From assembly GCF_910592395.1 (NCBI RefSeq), contig NC_088317.1:5334001-5394000 (forward strand): a stretch of 60,000 nt of DNA, given 5' to 3'. This DNA comes from Lineus longissimus. Lineage: Eukaryota > Nemertea > Pilidiophora > Heteronemertea > Lineidae. Every line of letters begins with the position of its first letter. Position 1 is the first letter of the stretch. Under the pieces are notes generated by a model that saw only the letters and a program-made list of their open reading frames with translations, searched no databases and was not told the origin of the DNA. The translations under genes were made by a program, and so were the position numbers. This document shows, piece after piece, positions 12,601-24,600 of the stretch.

Positions 12601-15600
12601 ATCAGGTGGAACTGAAATTCCACTCCAGGTAGGTAGGTTTGTGCCTCATCCTGGTCTTGATTGCCAAGATTTAAATTTTTTTAAGGTATTTTAGTTCCCC
12701 CAAACGACACCAGATGTCCCCAGCTACTCAAAGGGGTGTCCAAATTGAATAAATTTTTTCTCTTGAGTTTTATTGGCTTATTGTTTGTTTGAGATGCTGA
12801 AAGTCTGGTAGGATATCGTTTAATTCATTATTTGGCGATAAGTTAAATATGTTCTATTGCAACAGATTGGCCCGTATTCTTTGATGCTAAAATGTGGGAT
12901 GTGTAATTGTTGACAGAGTGTCAGCTACAAAGTTTTCACCCGGCTATGCAGAGCTGCATTCTGACGGGCGTCTGCCATACCAACGATCTATCCAAGCCAT
13001 TATCTATACACACCCGATGGAAAATTTTTCTATGATATCTCATGAAATCAATTGTACTGCAAGAAACCATTGTACATCGTAATTTATGCTTGTATTCGAA
13101 TCTGGGGAAAATTTGGAATGCATTTGATTCTTATTCAGCCTGTTAGAGTCATTCAAATGGCAGTCAATGGGAGCATGGTAATTGCCACTGGCCAATGCAA
13201 ATAATGAAAGGGGATTCCCCACAATATCCCACTCTCAGTTTCAGAACCAGGTTAACCATGAGAACCACTTTAAGCTCGTCAGATTTAGATTTGCAGTACC
13301 AGTGCCATCCAGAATTGGAGTAAATGCATCAAAAAATAGTAACCTATGCTTATCTGTCTTAGATAATGAAAGGGGATTCCCCACAATGTCTCACTCACAG
13401 TTTCAGAACCAGGTTCACCAACTAATCTACACCACACACTAACAACAATAACAAGGACGTCTAGACTACCACTCATGTAAGTATTAAAGCTCTAGATTTG
13501 AAATTAACTAGACTGCACTTGAACTAACCTGCAGACACACTAAAAACAATAACAAGGACACCCAGACAACAACTTGATAAGCTCTAGATTTGAAATTAAC
13601 TAGACTGCACTTGAACTATAACCTGCAGACACACTAAAAACAATAACAAGGACACCCAGACAACAACTTGATAAGCTCTAGATTTGAAATTAACTAGACT
13701 GCACTTGAACTAACCTGCAGGACACACTAAAAAAGATCACGAGGACACCTAAACTACAACTAGGAAAGCTCTACATTTGAAATTAACTGTCCAAGACTGA
13801 ATGTGGTTTTAACCCTCTGACCCCAAAAACAATGGCTGGAAGCAAAGCAGCCAATCCAATATGGAAGTCTGCAACTATCAGCCTGATAAAACGGCTGCTC
13901 AATAACGACATTTAGGACCCTGTATTTCACTGTGATTTCATCAAATTTGCACCAAACATCAGTCTTCTTTGGGCATAACTAGGAGACTTACTTGATGTGT
14001 GGTGTAAGGTAAAGGCATTTAGGACTAATAGGAGCATATTTAACCATTTTTACTTCCAGAAAGCGCTTCCTGAAGGTTTCTTTAAAAGTCTATTTGTGAG
14101 AACATACCGTTAAACAGATGTGTTTATTAAGTGTAATTGAGAGCCTTTGCAGTACCCAACGCCAATGGTCCACTGGCCATTCCATCTGATAACTGAGCAC
14201 TATGCAGTTCTGTTGGTACGAAAACCGAGTACCGAGAAAAAAAAGTGACCATAGACAAGGGGTGGCCCATCTTGACCACCATTCACCAAGGTTTTGCATT
14301 TTATCAAGATATACCCCGGCTACGTAGGGAGTCCAGACCATGAGGTTCAGGATGGGGGAAACCACACTCAAAAAATCTGGCAAAACCATAAAAGATGCCG
14401 ATTTTTAGGCACACCTGTACCATTTTATTAGCTTTTCTGGAGTTTAAAATGACTTTTAGGGCTTGATTGACACAGTTTCAGTTTCTGAGGTCCAAAAAAT
14501 GATTTAGACTTAGAGGGTAATTTGTTGGGATCCAGATTAAAAATACGGCAATCTGGAGGACTCTCATCCATGAGATGATATCTCATCAGCATTACCACGA
14601 AGTCTTGTTTCCTTTCAGAAACTACAATCAGCATTACCACGAAGTCTTGTTTCCTTTCAGAAACTACAATCAGCATTACCACGAAGTCTTGTTTCCTTTC
14701 AAAAACTACAATCAGCATTTATATAATACCACGAAGTCTTGTTTCCTTTCAAAAACTACAATCAGCATTTATACCACGAAGTCTTGTTTCCTTTAAGAAA
14801 CTACAATCAGCATTACCACGAAGTCTTGTTTCCTTTCAGAAACTACAATCAGCATTACCACGAAGTCTTGTTTCCTTTCAGAAACTGCAATCAGCATTAC
14901 CACGAAGTCTTGTTTCCTTTCAGAAACTACAATCAGCATTACCACGAAGTCTTGTTTCCTTTCGAAAACTACAATCAGCATTTACCACGAAGTCTTGTTT
15001 CCTTTCAGAAACTACAATCAGCATTACCACGAAGTCTTGTTTCCTTTCAAAAACTACAATCAGCATTTATACCACGAAGTCTTGTTTCCTTTCAGAAACT
15101 ACAATTAGCATTACCACGAAGTCTTGTTTCCTTTCAAAAACTACAATCAGCATTACCACGAAGTCTTGTTTCCTTTCAGAAACCTGTTTCCTTTCAGAAA
15201 CTACAATCAGCATTACCACGAAGTCTTGTTTCCTTTCAGAAACTACAACTGCTGCAGTAGTCATGGCGTTGATTTGGCAATGGATGATCATGGTCCTAGC
15301 GACGCTGGCAACCAGCAACAATGGGGAATCAGTCGAAAGCTGTGCCATGCCTTTGATGGTCACAAGGGGTATCACATTTCGAACTTCAATCGGTGGAAAC
15401 GATGTGTACAACAACACAGAATACAGATTTGATGGATTAGTTTGCAACCATGTAAGTTATGATGACATTGGAGGTGTAAGATATGAGAAATTGAAGTGCA
15501 AAACTGGAAACATAACTCACAGCAGTTCTCAAGTAACAGGGAAAAAACAGATCGACATAGACATAAATCATATCAACGGACTGATTTGCAAAACAAAGGA

Positions 15601-18600
15601 ACAACCAAATTTAATGCCAAACTTGCACGTCCATTTTTCTTGTGAAATTGGAGAACATTATGGTTTTTATTGCGATGCGAGCAAGTTTTGTGTGATTGAA
15701 CCAGCCAGTCTCTACCAAAGAAGTGGACAGAATTTAGAAGAATGGAAACAACTGATCGGCTATAGGGGGACAAATTTTATTTCGCTCGAAGGAGGATATG
15801 GTTTTGAATGCCCTGAACCTTTTGTTTGCTATTGGCAGACGTGTTCGAGCATATTGATCACCAGTAAAGAATGGGACGCAAATACAGACCCTCAACGTCT
15901 GGAGATATCGCTGCGACTATCTTTGGAAGGTATCCTAAAAATGCCAAGTCATTTCACAAGCTTGGAAATCACCAAGACAAATGTATCACAATTGCCTGTC
16001 ATAATCTGCCAATTTCGAAACCTACGTCGACTTGTACTGGTGCACAACAACTTGTCAGAGTTACCAGACTGTTTGGAAAAATTGAGTAATCTAGAAATCC
16101 TAGACGTCTCATTCAATGCTTTAAAATCCATCAAAAGGATTTATTTTGGATCTGGAGGCAATAACAAGAAAAAATTCTTAGATCTTTCATTCAATCAGAT
16201 AACTTACATTGACATAGAGGCACTGGAAAAGTTTGACGAAAAAGGTTTGGAGTTCCTGAGCTTAAGAAACAACGCATTGAAAAACATTGACCTATACTTG
16301 CCGAATTTATTAAATCACATTGACCTTTCAAACAACAACATCAAATATATTAAACTGAACGCATGGCATGAACCACAAGTATTAAAAACATTGCTCTTGC
16401 AGCATAATGAAATTGAAACTGTGGACTTCTATATACCATCACCTCTAATATCACTTGATTTGTCTCATAATTATATAGAATCTGTTAATGGGGAAAAGCT
16501 TCGTAATGCTAAAAACCTGGAAGGCCTTTTCCTGAATAACAACAGAATCAGGCAAATACGCTACCCTTACTCTATGCCATATGGTCTGAAATATATAACT
16601 TTGAACAATAATCATTTTGAAAAACTTGATTTTCTTTCCAAATTATCACTAAAAAGTCTAGAAATTATGGACTTGTCCTACAACAGCATTACAAGTGTTG
16701 ACTTTGCTAGTTTCAAGAATGCAAAAAATCTTAAAACACTTCTCCTTCAACATAACATCATCCGTGAAATAGACGGAAATATTCTCAAAGAAAAGACCAT
16801 CTTGCCTAAAATGAAAAACATGAATTTTTCACACAACCAACTAAGAGTTGCACCACTAAATCTAATATTCCTAAAACGGTTACAGACAGTTGACTTTTCA
16901 CATAACAAAATTGAGACCTGCACATGGTTGAGCGAGGATGAGGAAGAAGTCCTCATGAACATTGATTACAAATTGAATGGTTTCTGTATGTCTAATTACA
17001 ATCAGGAAGAAGACAAAAATATCATCAACCTCGAACACAACAGAATCAAATCACTAAAAGATGTATTTGGACTTGAATCAATTATGTTACACAAACACGC
17101 CATTCTCTTTTGTCACCTTAAATTACGACACAACCCATTTCACTGCAACTGTCACATGTTTTCTTATCTCAACAAATTGCTAACTTACAATTGGAATAAT
17201 GAAATCATGACGACAACTTGTGAGTCACCGACACAGCTAAAATCTCGCAGTGTGTTTGATAAAGAAATCGTCGACACATTAACTTGCAACCTGCTCCCAG
17301 AACAAAAATGCAAATTCATCTACAAACCATCAGAAAAAACATTAACTGTGAATTGTTCAGACTTAAACTTGACAAAATTTCCACTCACTGATGAAACTCT
17401 ACGACACGCATTGGAAAAATCTGCGGCAGAGAATTTTATACCAGATGGAATAAACACAGAAATCGACCTGAATGGTAATAATTTCAGCAAGATAATCTCC
17501 GGCCAGGAAAAGACACTTCTCCCAGTGTTAATGGAGATAGGCATCAATACACGCATTAATGTACTTGATCTGAGTCATTCAAACATAAATGAAATTAACG
17601 ATATGTTTTTATTTGACTTGTCCTATCAAATTCCCAATCTGACAAAATTACATTTGAATGACAATAACTTAACTGCTCTACCAAACCACATTCTTCATTT
17701 CGAAAGTTTGTCACTTAACAAAGATCACATCGTTCCGTATTGGAATAAGGTAAATGAACTCCACCTCTATAACAACCCATGGGACTGTAGCTGTAGTGCG
17801 CAGTGGATGAAAAGATGGCTGAATAACATGATCGAGCGCGATATTCTTGTCAGGCCCAATGAAATCCAATGTTATACGCCGAAGTGGAATCGTGGTAAAA
17901 TGGTTCACATGATAGGAATCTCGGACTTCTGTATTGAGCCAAGCCCAATACACACATCTACACCTGTCGTGGTATCAGTACTAGTTGCAACTATGGTAAT
18001 AATCATTGTACTCAAACTGGGGAACCTTCAGAAATTAATGAAATGGATCGGTAACGGAGTACGTGCGCGCAACCAATCGTCCAGTGCACCTGGAGAAAAT
18101 TTGACGGACAAAAGTGATGCAATAACTGCACCACTGATTGGAGAAACTACAGAAGATGACAATGACATAATACCAGAACCATCCACTGTGGGGAATGTAC
18201 AAGTTGTTGACAGTGATGAAATAAAACCATTAGCCCTCAGTGAAGAAAGTCAAGTCATGAAAGCAGATAATGATGGGGAAGCAAGAGAACTACAGACTGG
18301 CAACGATAAGGTGCGTCCGCTCTTTAGAGACGATCGAGTATTTGGTGACAACTTGACATTGACATCACCGACTAGAGCGAGTGAAGACGAAGACGATGAC
18401 AGAGACAACGGCAATGACGACGATGATGACATAACAGTGTTATCAGCAAGTACAGACAGTGCATTAGACGAAGCAACAGCAATATCGTTTGGAAGACGCA
18501 TAGCAGATGACAACGAGACCATACCAGAAACGCTTTCCAGGGCGAGTAAAGTAGATAATGATGATATCGCAGAAATGAAACTTGACGTGTTCGCCTCGTT

Positions 18601-21600
18601 TTCTAAGAAAGACGCGACTTCGAACACAAAATGACCTGTAAAGCCAATTGGTGAGAGTCGCAACGCAAACACCATGCACTTGATACCACTATAAACAAAA
18701 ATGGATTAGTTCAAAACAACCTCTACCTAAAAAAACCCTTCCAAATTCTATTATTAAGCAGTGTATTTTAGAAACTTTTTCACAATATGTTTTGTACAAC
18801 TTTTAACAAATTTTGACAGTAAAAAATATTGAATAAATGAAGCAGTTTTTTAGGTTGACAAATCTTCATAATTATGAGAAACAAAAGAATTTTTGGGTGC
18901 AAGGAATAAGCAAACCAGTTGGCTTTTCTCTGCCCAAAACCTTATCAATAAGGGTCACTACTCGGGCAAGTTGGCATTTTGCAGAAAAAAACACCTACAT
19001 TTCGATAGTTTATGAGTAAATGGTGATTTTCTTTGCAGCTTTTTCAATTTTTTCCGATGGGCTTAATCATGAGGTTTTGAAAGGAACCAGTTTTGGACCC
19101 ACCTTGCACTGAAAGCCAATGTACAGACATGGGCATAGGCCTACAAATTTATATGTTAAAGCATATGACAACTGTGGCCTTTCCAGGAATTTTATTAGAA
19201 AATATAGTTAGGCTAATCTTTTCATAAGCCATTTGTTATGTTAAACTTTTCATCTCCGGTGCTGGACCTTCATAAACCATAAGCTTAAGTAATTATTCTT
19301 ATTCTTAAGCTTTCATAAACTATGAGTAAAGGTTGAAATTTTTGTAAAAATATAACATGAGAAAGGCTAATCTTTTCAAAAGCTATGCGTTATGTTAAAC
19401 TTTTCATAAATCTTCTCTGGTGTTGGACTTTCATAAAGCATAAGCTTAAGTAATTATTCTTATTCTTAAGCTTTCATTAACTATGAGTAAGGTTGAACTT
19501 TTCGTAAAAATATAACATAAGTAAGGCTAATCTTTCCAAAAGCTATGCGTTATGTTAAACTTTTCATAAATCTTCTCTGGTGTTGGACTTTCATAAACCA
19601 TAAGCTTAAGTAATTATTCTTATTCTTAAGCTTTCATAAACTATGAGTAAAGGTTGAAATTTTCGTAAAAATATGACATGACTGAGGCTACTCTTTTCAA
19701 AAGCTATGCGTTATGTTAAACTTTTCATAAATATTCTGTGGTGTTGGACTTTCATAAACCATAAGCTTAAGTAATTATTCTTATTCTTAAGCTTTCATGA
19801 ACTAAGAATAAGGTTGAAATTTTTGTAAAAATATAACATGAGTGAGGCTACTCTTTTCAAAAGCTAACCGTTATGTTAAACTTTTCATAAATATTCTGTG
19901 GTGTTGGACTTTCATAAACCATAAGCTTAAGTAATTATTCTTATTCTTAAGCTTTCATAAACTATGAGTAAGGTTGAACTTTTCGTAAAAATATAACATG
20001 AGTGAGGCTAATCTTTTCAAAAGCTAACCGTTATGTTAAACTTTTCATAAATATTCTGTGGTGTTGGACTTTCATAAAGCATAAGCTTAAGTAATTATTC
20101 TTATTCTTAAGCTTTCATAAACTACGAGTGAGGTGAAATTTTCGTAAAAATATAACATGAGAAAGGCCCATCATTTCAAAAGCTAAGCGTTATGTTAAAC
20201 TTTTCATAAATCTTCTCTGGTGTTGGACTTTCATAAATCATCAGCTTAAGTAACTATTCATTTTTGCTAGATCATGTATAGGGATTATCTTCTTGTAGAC
20301 ATGTGTAAAGATTAATTTTTGGTAAATCACGTGTATTGATAATCTGTTGTAAATTATGTGTTTAGATTAATTTTTTTGTAAACCATGTGTTTAGGAGAAG
20401 TGATTACAAAGGCTGAGGCATGTGTACGGGATATAAGGAAATGGCTGAAGCCTAACCACCTCAAGGGTAATGACGATAAAACGGAGTTCATGATTATCGC
20501 GCAAAATCGCCAGCTTGCCAAATTGGAACCTTTGCCAAATATCCAGATTGGGTCATCCTCTGTCTCAGCATCATCTCATGTCCGAAGCCTTGGTGCCCAT
20601 TTCGACAAAAAAATGTGTATGTCCATGCAGGTCTCAAGATGTGTTCAGGGAGTGTACTGTCAGATAAGTCGAATCTCCAAGATACGGCGTTATCTAGACA
20701 GGTCCTCATGTGCCCGTGTAATAAATGCCTTGGTAACGTCCCGTCGTGATTTTCAGAACGGCCTGCTTCTTGGTCTGCAACATTATGAGTTACATCGGTT
20801 GCAAAAAGTACAAAATGCTGCAGCTCGACTTCTCACCCAGACCAAGAGGCAGGATCATATTACACCTGTCTTAAAGGAATTGCATTGGTTGCCTGTGAGT
20901 TCGCGCATTGAGTACAAGGTCCTCCTGATTGCCCACAAATCTTTGCATCAAGAGGATAGTCCCAGCTACTTGAGAGGGTTGCTCAGCCTGCGTGTGCCGT
21001 CCCGTGGGCTTCGGTCCTCAGATGATCCATGGCTTCTTACCATTCCACGTTCCAAGGGGTCATATGGGGATCGGAGTCTTGGTGTGATGGTTCCCAGGCT
21101 GTGGAACTCTCTCCCTGTCTCTTTGCGCGAGCTTGCGGACACCATTCGCGGACATGCATTCAAAAAACGCCTAAAAACTCAGCTTTTTATAAAATGTTTT
21201 AGTGATGTCTTTTTTATCAAAAATGTCAAAGATTGTCTTTTATAATGTACTAAAATCTACTTCTCTTATTTCTGTTGCATTTATTTTACGTCTTTATATA
21301 TATATTATCTTTTGTAAAGTGCTTAGGAAATGATTTTATTCGTTATTGTAGCACTCTAATTTAATAAATATTATTATTATTATTATACAGATTAACTTTT
21401 GGTAACTTTGGTAACCATGTACAGTAGAACCTCTCTATTAAGGACACCCTCGGGATTGACATCCCTAATAGAGAGGTGTCCTGATTACAGAGGTTGATTA
21501 GAATGGAAAAACCCAATTTGGGAAAACTAGTGTTCATAATAGAGAGGTGTCTGCTAAGAGAGGTTCTACTGTACGTCGATAACCTATCTGTAAGCCATGC

Positions 21601-24600
21601 AGGAAGCTGCGAAAAAAAGAAAAGTTGCGGAAAAGTATTTTTCGATTGGAAAAACTTAAAAAGAAATTACGTATTAACATTTTAATTTTTTCATCAATTT
21701 TCACAATTTGCAAACTGTGGCATGTGTGACCATTTAGCTGCTCACGGTATTTAGAATTATATAATAATAATAATAATAATAATAAATTGTTATTTGTAAA
21801 GCGCCTGTATCACTTGAAACAAATGTTCACCGGCGCTGGTGAGCTCTATTGAAAAGAAGGGTCTTGAGTTCTTTGCGAAAGGTTGAGACATCCGATGTAG
21901 CTCTCAAGGTGGGGGAAAGAGAGTTCCACAGTTGAGGTGCTAAAGTGGCGAATGCTCGAATTATATGAATCATTAGACTTAGCTGCTCACAGTATTTAGA
22001 ACTATATGAATCATTAGACTAGAGATTGCCTATCTTTGTGGTTGTGTAGCATGATTCTGTAATAAAATTTAAGTCTGTGTTAACTACCTCCCCCTTTTCT
22101 TTTGTCAATAACAATATCTCATTTGCACAGGAGAACTATAGGCCTGTGACGCGGTACAGGGTGAGGAGACATGCCACCAATTGATCCCGATGTGTGAATC
22201 GGCATGCAGGAATACAGCTGACCTTGGGAGATCTTACCCACCAGACTTGCCAACCCAAAAATGTCCAAATAGCATTTCAACTGGACTAACAAGTACTTTT
22301 TGGTAAAATATTCTGAATTATGGAGTATTCTTGTAATTTCTACCAACATCCAAAGTGTAAAATCCAGTAGTCAAGGAGTATTAGACACATATTTTTTGGG
22401 GAGAATTAAAATACTCCAAAATTGAACTCGTCGGCAAATCTGTCTTACCATAACATTTCCACAGATGTTGGTGATCTGCAGCGCCAGCGGTAGGACGTTT
22501 AGCTCATACATGATCTTCAGGGTGTTGTCCGCATCGACCAAGCTGTATTCGATCAGCTGCAGCAGCTCATGGCTTGTCCTAAAAGGAAGCATATCGTCAG
22601 ACACTCAACTATACCAAAGTGTTTTTCATATTCTGCAGACCAAAGGTACTCATGTGTCGAACTCACAAATGTGACCTGGTCACATTTACCAAAAGATAGT
22701 GGTGTTATATTAAAGTGTTTTTCATATCGTGCAGGCCAAAGGTACTCACAAATGTGTCAAACTCACAAATGTGACCCGTTCACATTTGTGAGTTCGACAG
22801 CTCTTTCACGGTGGCAACTAAAGCTGGCTGCCAATGCTGTCTAACATTATTATTTGTCAACACACAATTAGAGATAAGTCCGAGAGGACTGCCAAGTACC
22901 TTTGGACAGGTCGAGCTAAAAGACAGTTTAAGCAGCCTGGAGGGCAGGGCTCCTAATTACACTTAATACACAATGTTTAACGTTTAACGAACCCTGGACC
23001 CTGACAACATTTTGAGCCACAAAATAAAGATGTCTACAGCAGCCCAGCCAAGTGACTTTGAGGCACATTCATGGATGCGACAGTGCCCAGGGCAAAAATG
23101 ATTTCAAAATTTTCTTGAGGTAATGCAGTCCTTGGAACTGCCCCAACTTGCAAAGTTGCAATATTTGTTTGTCGGATTGCAAAGATCAAATTCTTAGCAG
23201 AGAACTGAGGTATAGATCTCCTTATTCCTGGAATCCTGCTGGCAAATTGAGCTAAAATACCCAGAAATCCTCCCAAAATCGAAATGTCTCATCCCCGATA
23301 ATTGCCTTGACCATGCTTCGCGGACTCACCCGTAAGCATCCCTCACTTCTTGTCCTTCAAGACACGCCCGCTTCTTCTGGAAGAGGTGACTGACCAGCTC
23401 CGTCAGATCGTACGCCCGGCACCGAATTACCTCCTTGGCTGATATCTTGACGTCGCACACCAGGCGCCCACAGGTGGCGCTCTTTGCGTTGAAGTTTGAT
23501 CCGCCACGCCCACCCTTACCACCAGACTGTAAACCGAGGAATGGAAAAGATTGAATAGGAAAATTGATCTGTTATCGATAATGCTAAAAGTCATAAATCA
23601 GAGTTGCCACTCTCCAAATAACAATTTAAAGGAAACCTAGAGCGAAACGCTTATAAAAACAGGGAGTTTTGAACAGCCCAATTAAAACCTAAGGCGGGAA
23701 TAAAAAAGCTTCAATTGATAAATGTTATCAGTTTCGAGTTCCCCTCAGGTAGTTGATTATGTAGCCAATGAGTTGCATAAGAAGTAATCACCAATTCAAT
23801 TATGCCGAGCAAGTTCAGCTAGTCTCAATAAAGACGTGTGCCACGACTGGATCCCTTCAATAAGGTCACTTTCAACAAACGATTTTAACAAAATAACCTC
23901 ATTTTGATACTACAATTGCAAATAGCTCAATTTTTACGATTATCGGTTGAGTTTACATAACTCAGCATAAGCCTGCAACTCTGTGAGGGGAAATGCCATC
24001 TGCTGTTCATGGTGCTTGACGCAGAATACAGGAATACTAATTAGCCTGGGTGATGACACAGATTTTGACCTCGATGTCATTTTCATTTTGCCTAATACAT
24101 GTACAATCAAACTAAATTAATGCCACATCAACCAATAACTTCATTCGTCTAACTTACAACATGTGCTCCAGAACTGCCCACTCTCTGGGACACCGAGAGA
24201 CTGGCCACGTGGCCATACGGGTCATCAATGGAGACAAAGCTCTGGGAATCAAGGGAGGAACAAGAGATGACAGGTTTATTAGAGACATAGGCCTTGTTCT
24301 TACAGTGCAATCCTCTTGCGATGCCCCAGAACTCTGGTACATCGAGAGACTGGCCACATGGCCATACGGTGCATCAATGGAGACAAAGCTCTGGGAATAA
24401 AGGGAGGAACCAGAGACTACAGCCAGGTCTATAGAGACATAGGCCTTTTTCTGAAGTATAGCCAAAAAAGAAAATAGAAAGCTCAGAAGACTCAACTTAC
24501 TGACTTTGGCATTTGTGATCGTTTCAACCGGCCAATCTTGGACCAATGCGGAACTTTCTGCGAGCTTATCCGATGCAGAATCACATCAAGATCAAAACTG

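Noticed and set aside
14575-15260. Long repetitive frames on both strands ([10 protein letters not shown]-type repeats) as a structural protein
   Set aside because: They are a by-product of a stop-free 42-bp tandem repeat open in several frames on both strands, with length-changing indels between units and no start or regulatory context.
18620-18760. Continuation of the receptor TIR domain through a frameshift or intron
   Set aside because: No frame downstream shows further TIR boxes, and there is no GT donor between box 1 and the stop codon.
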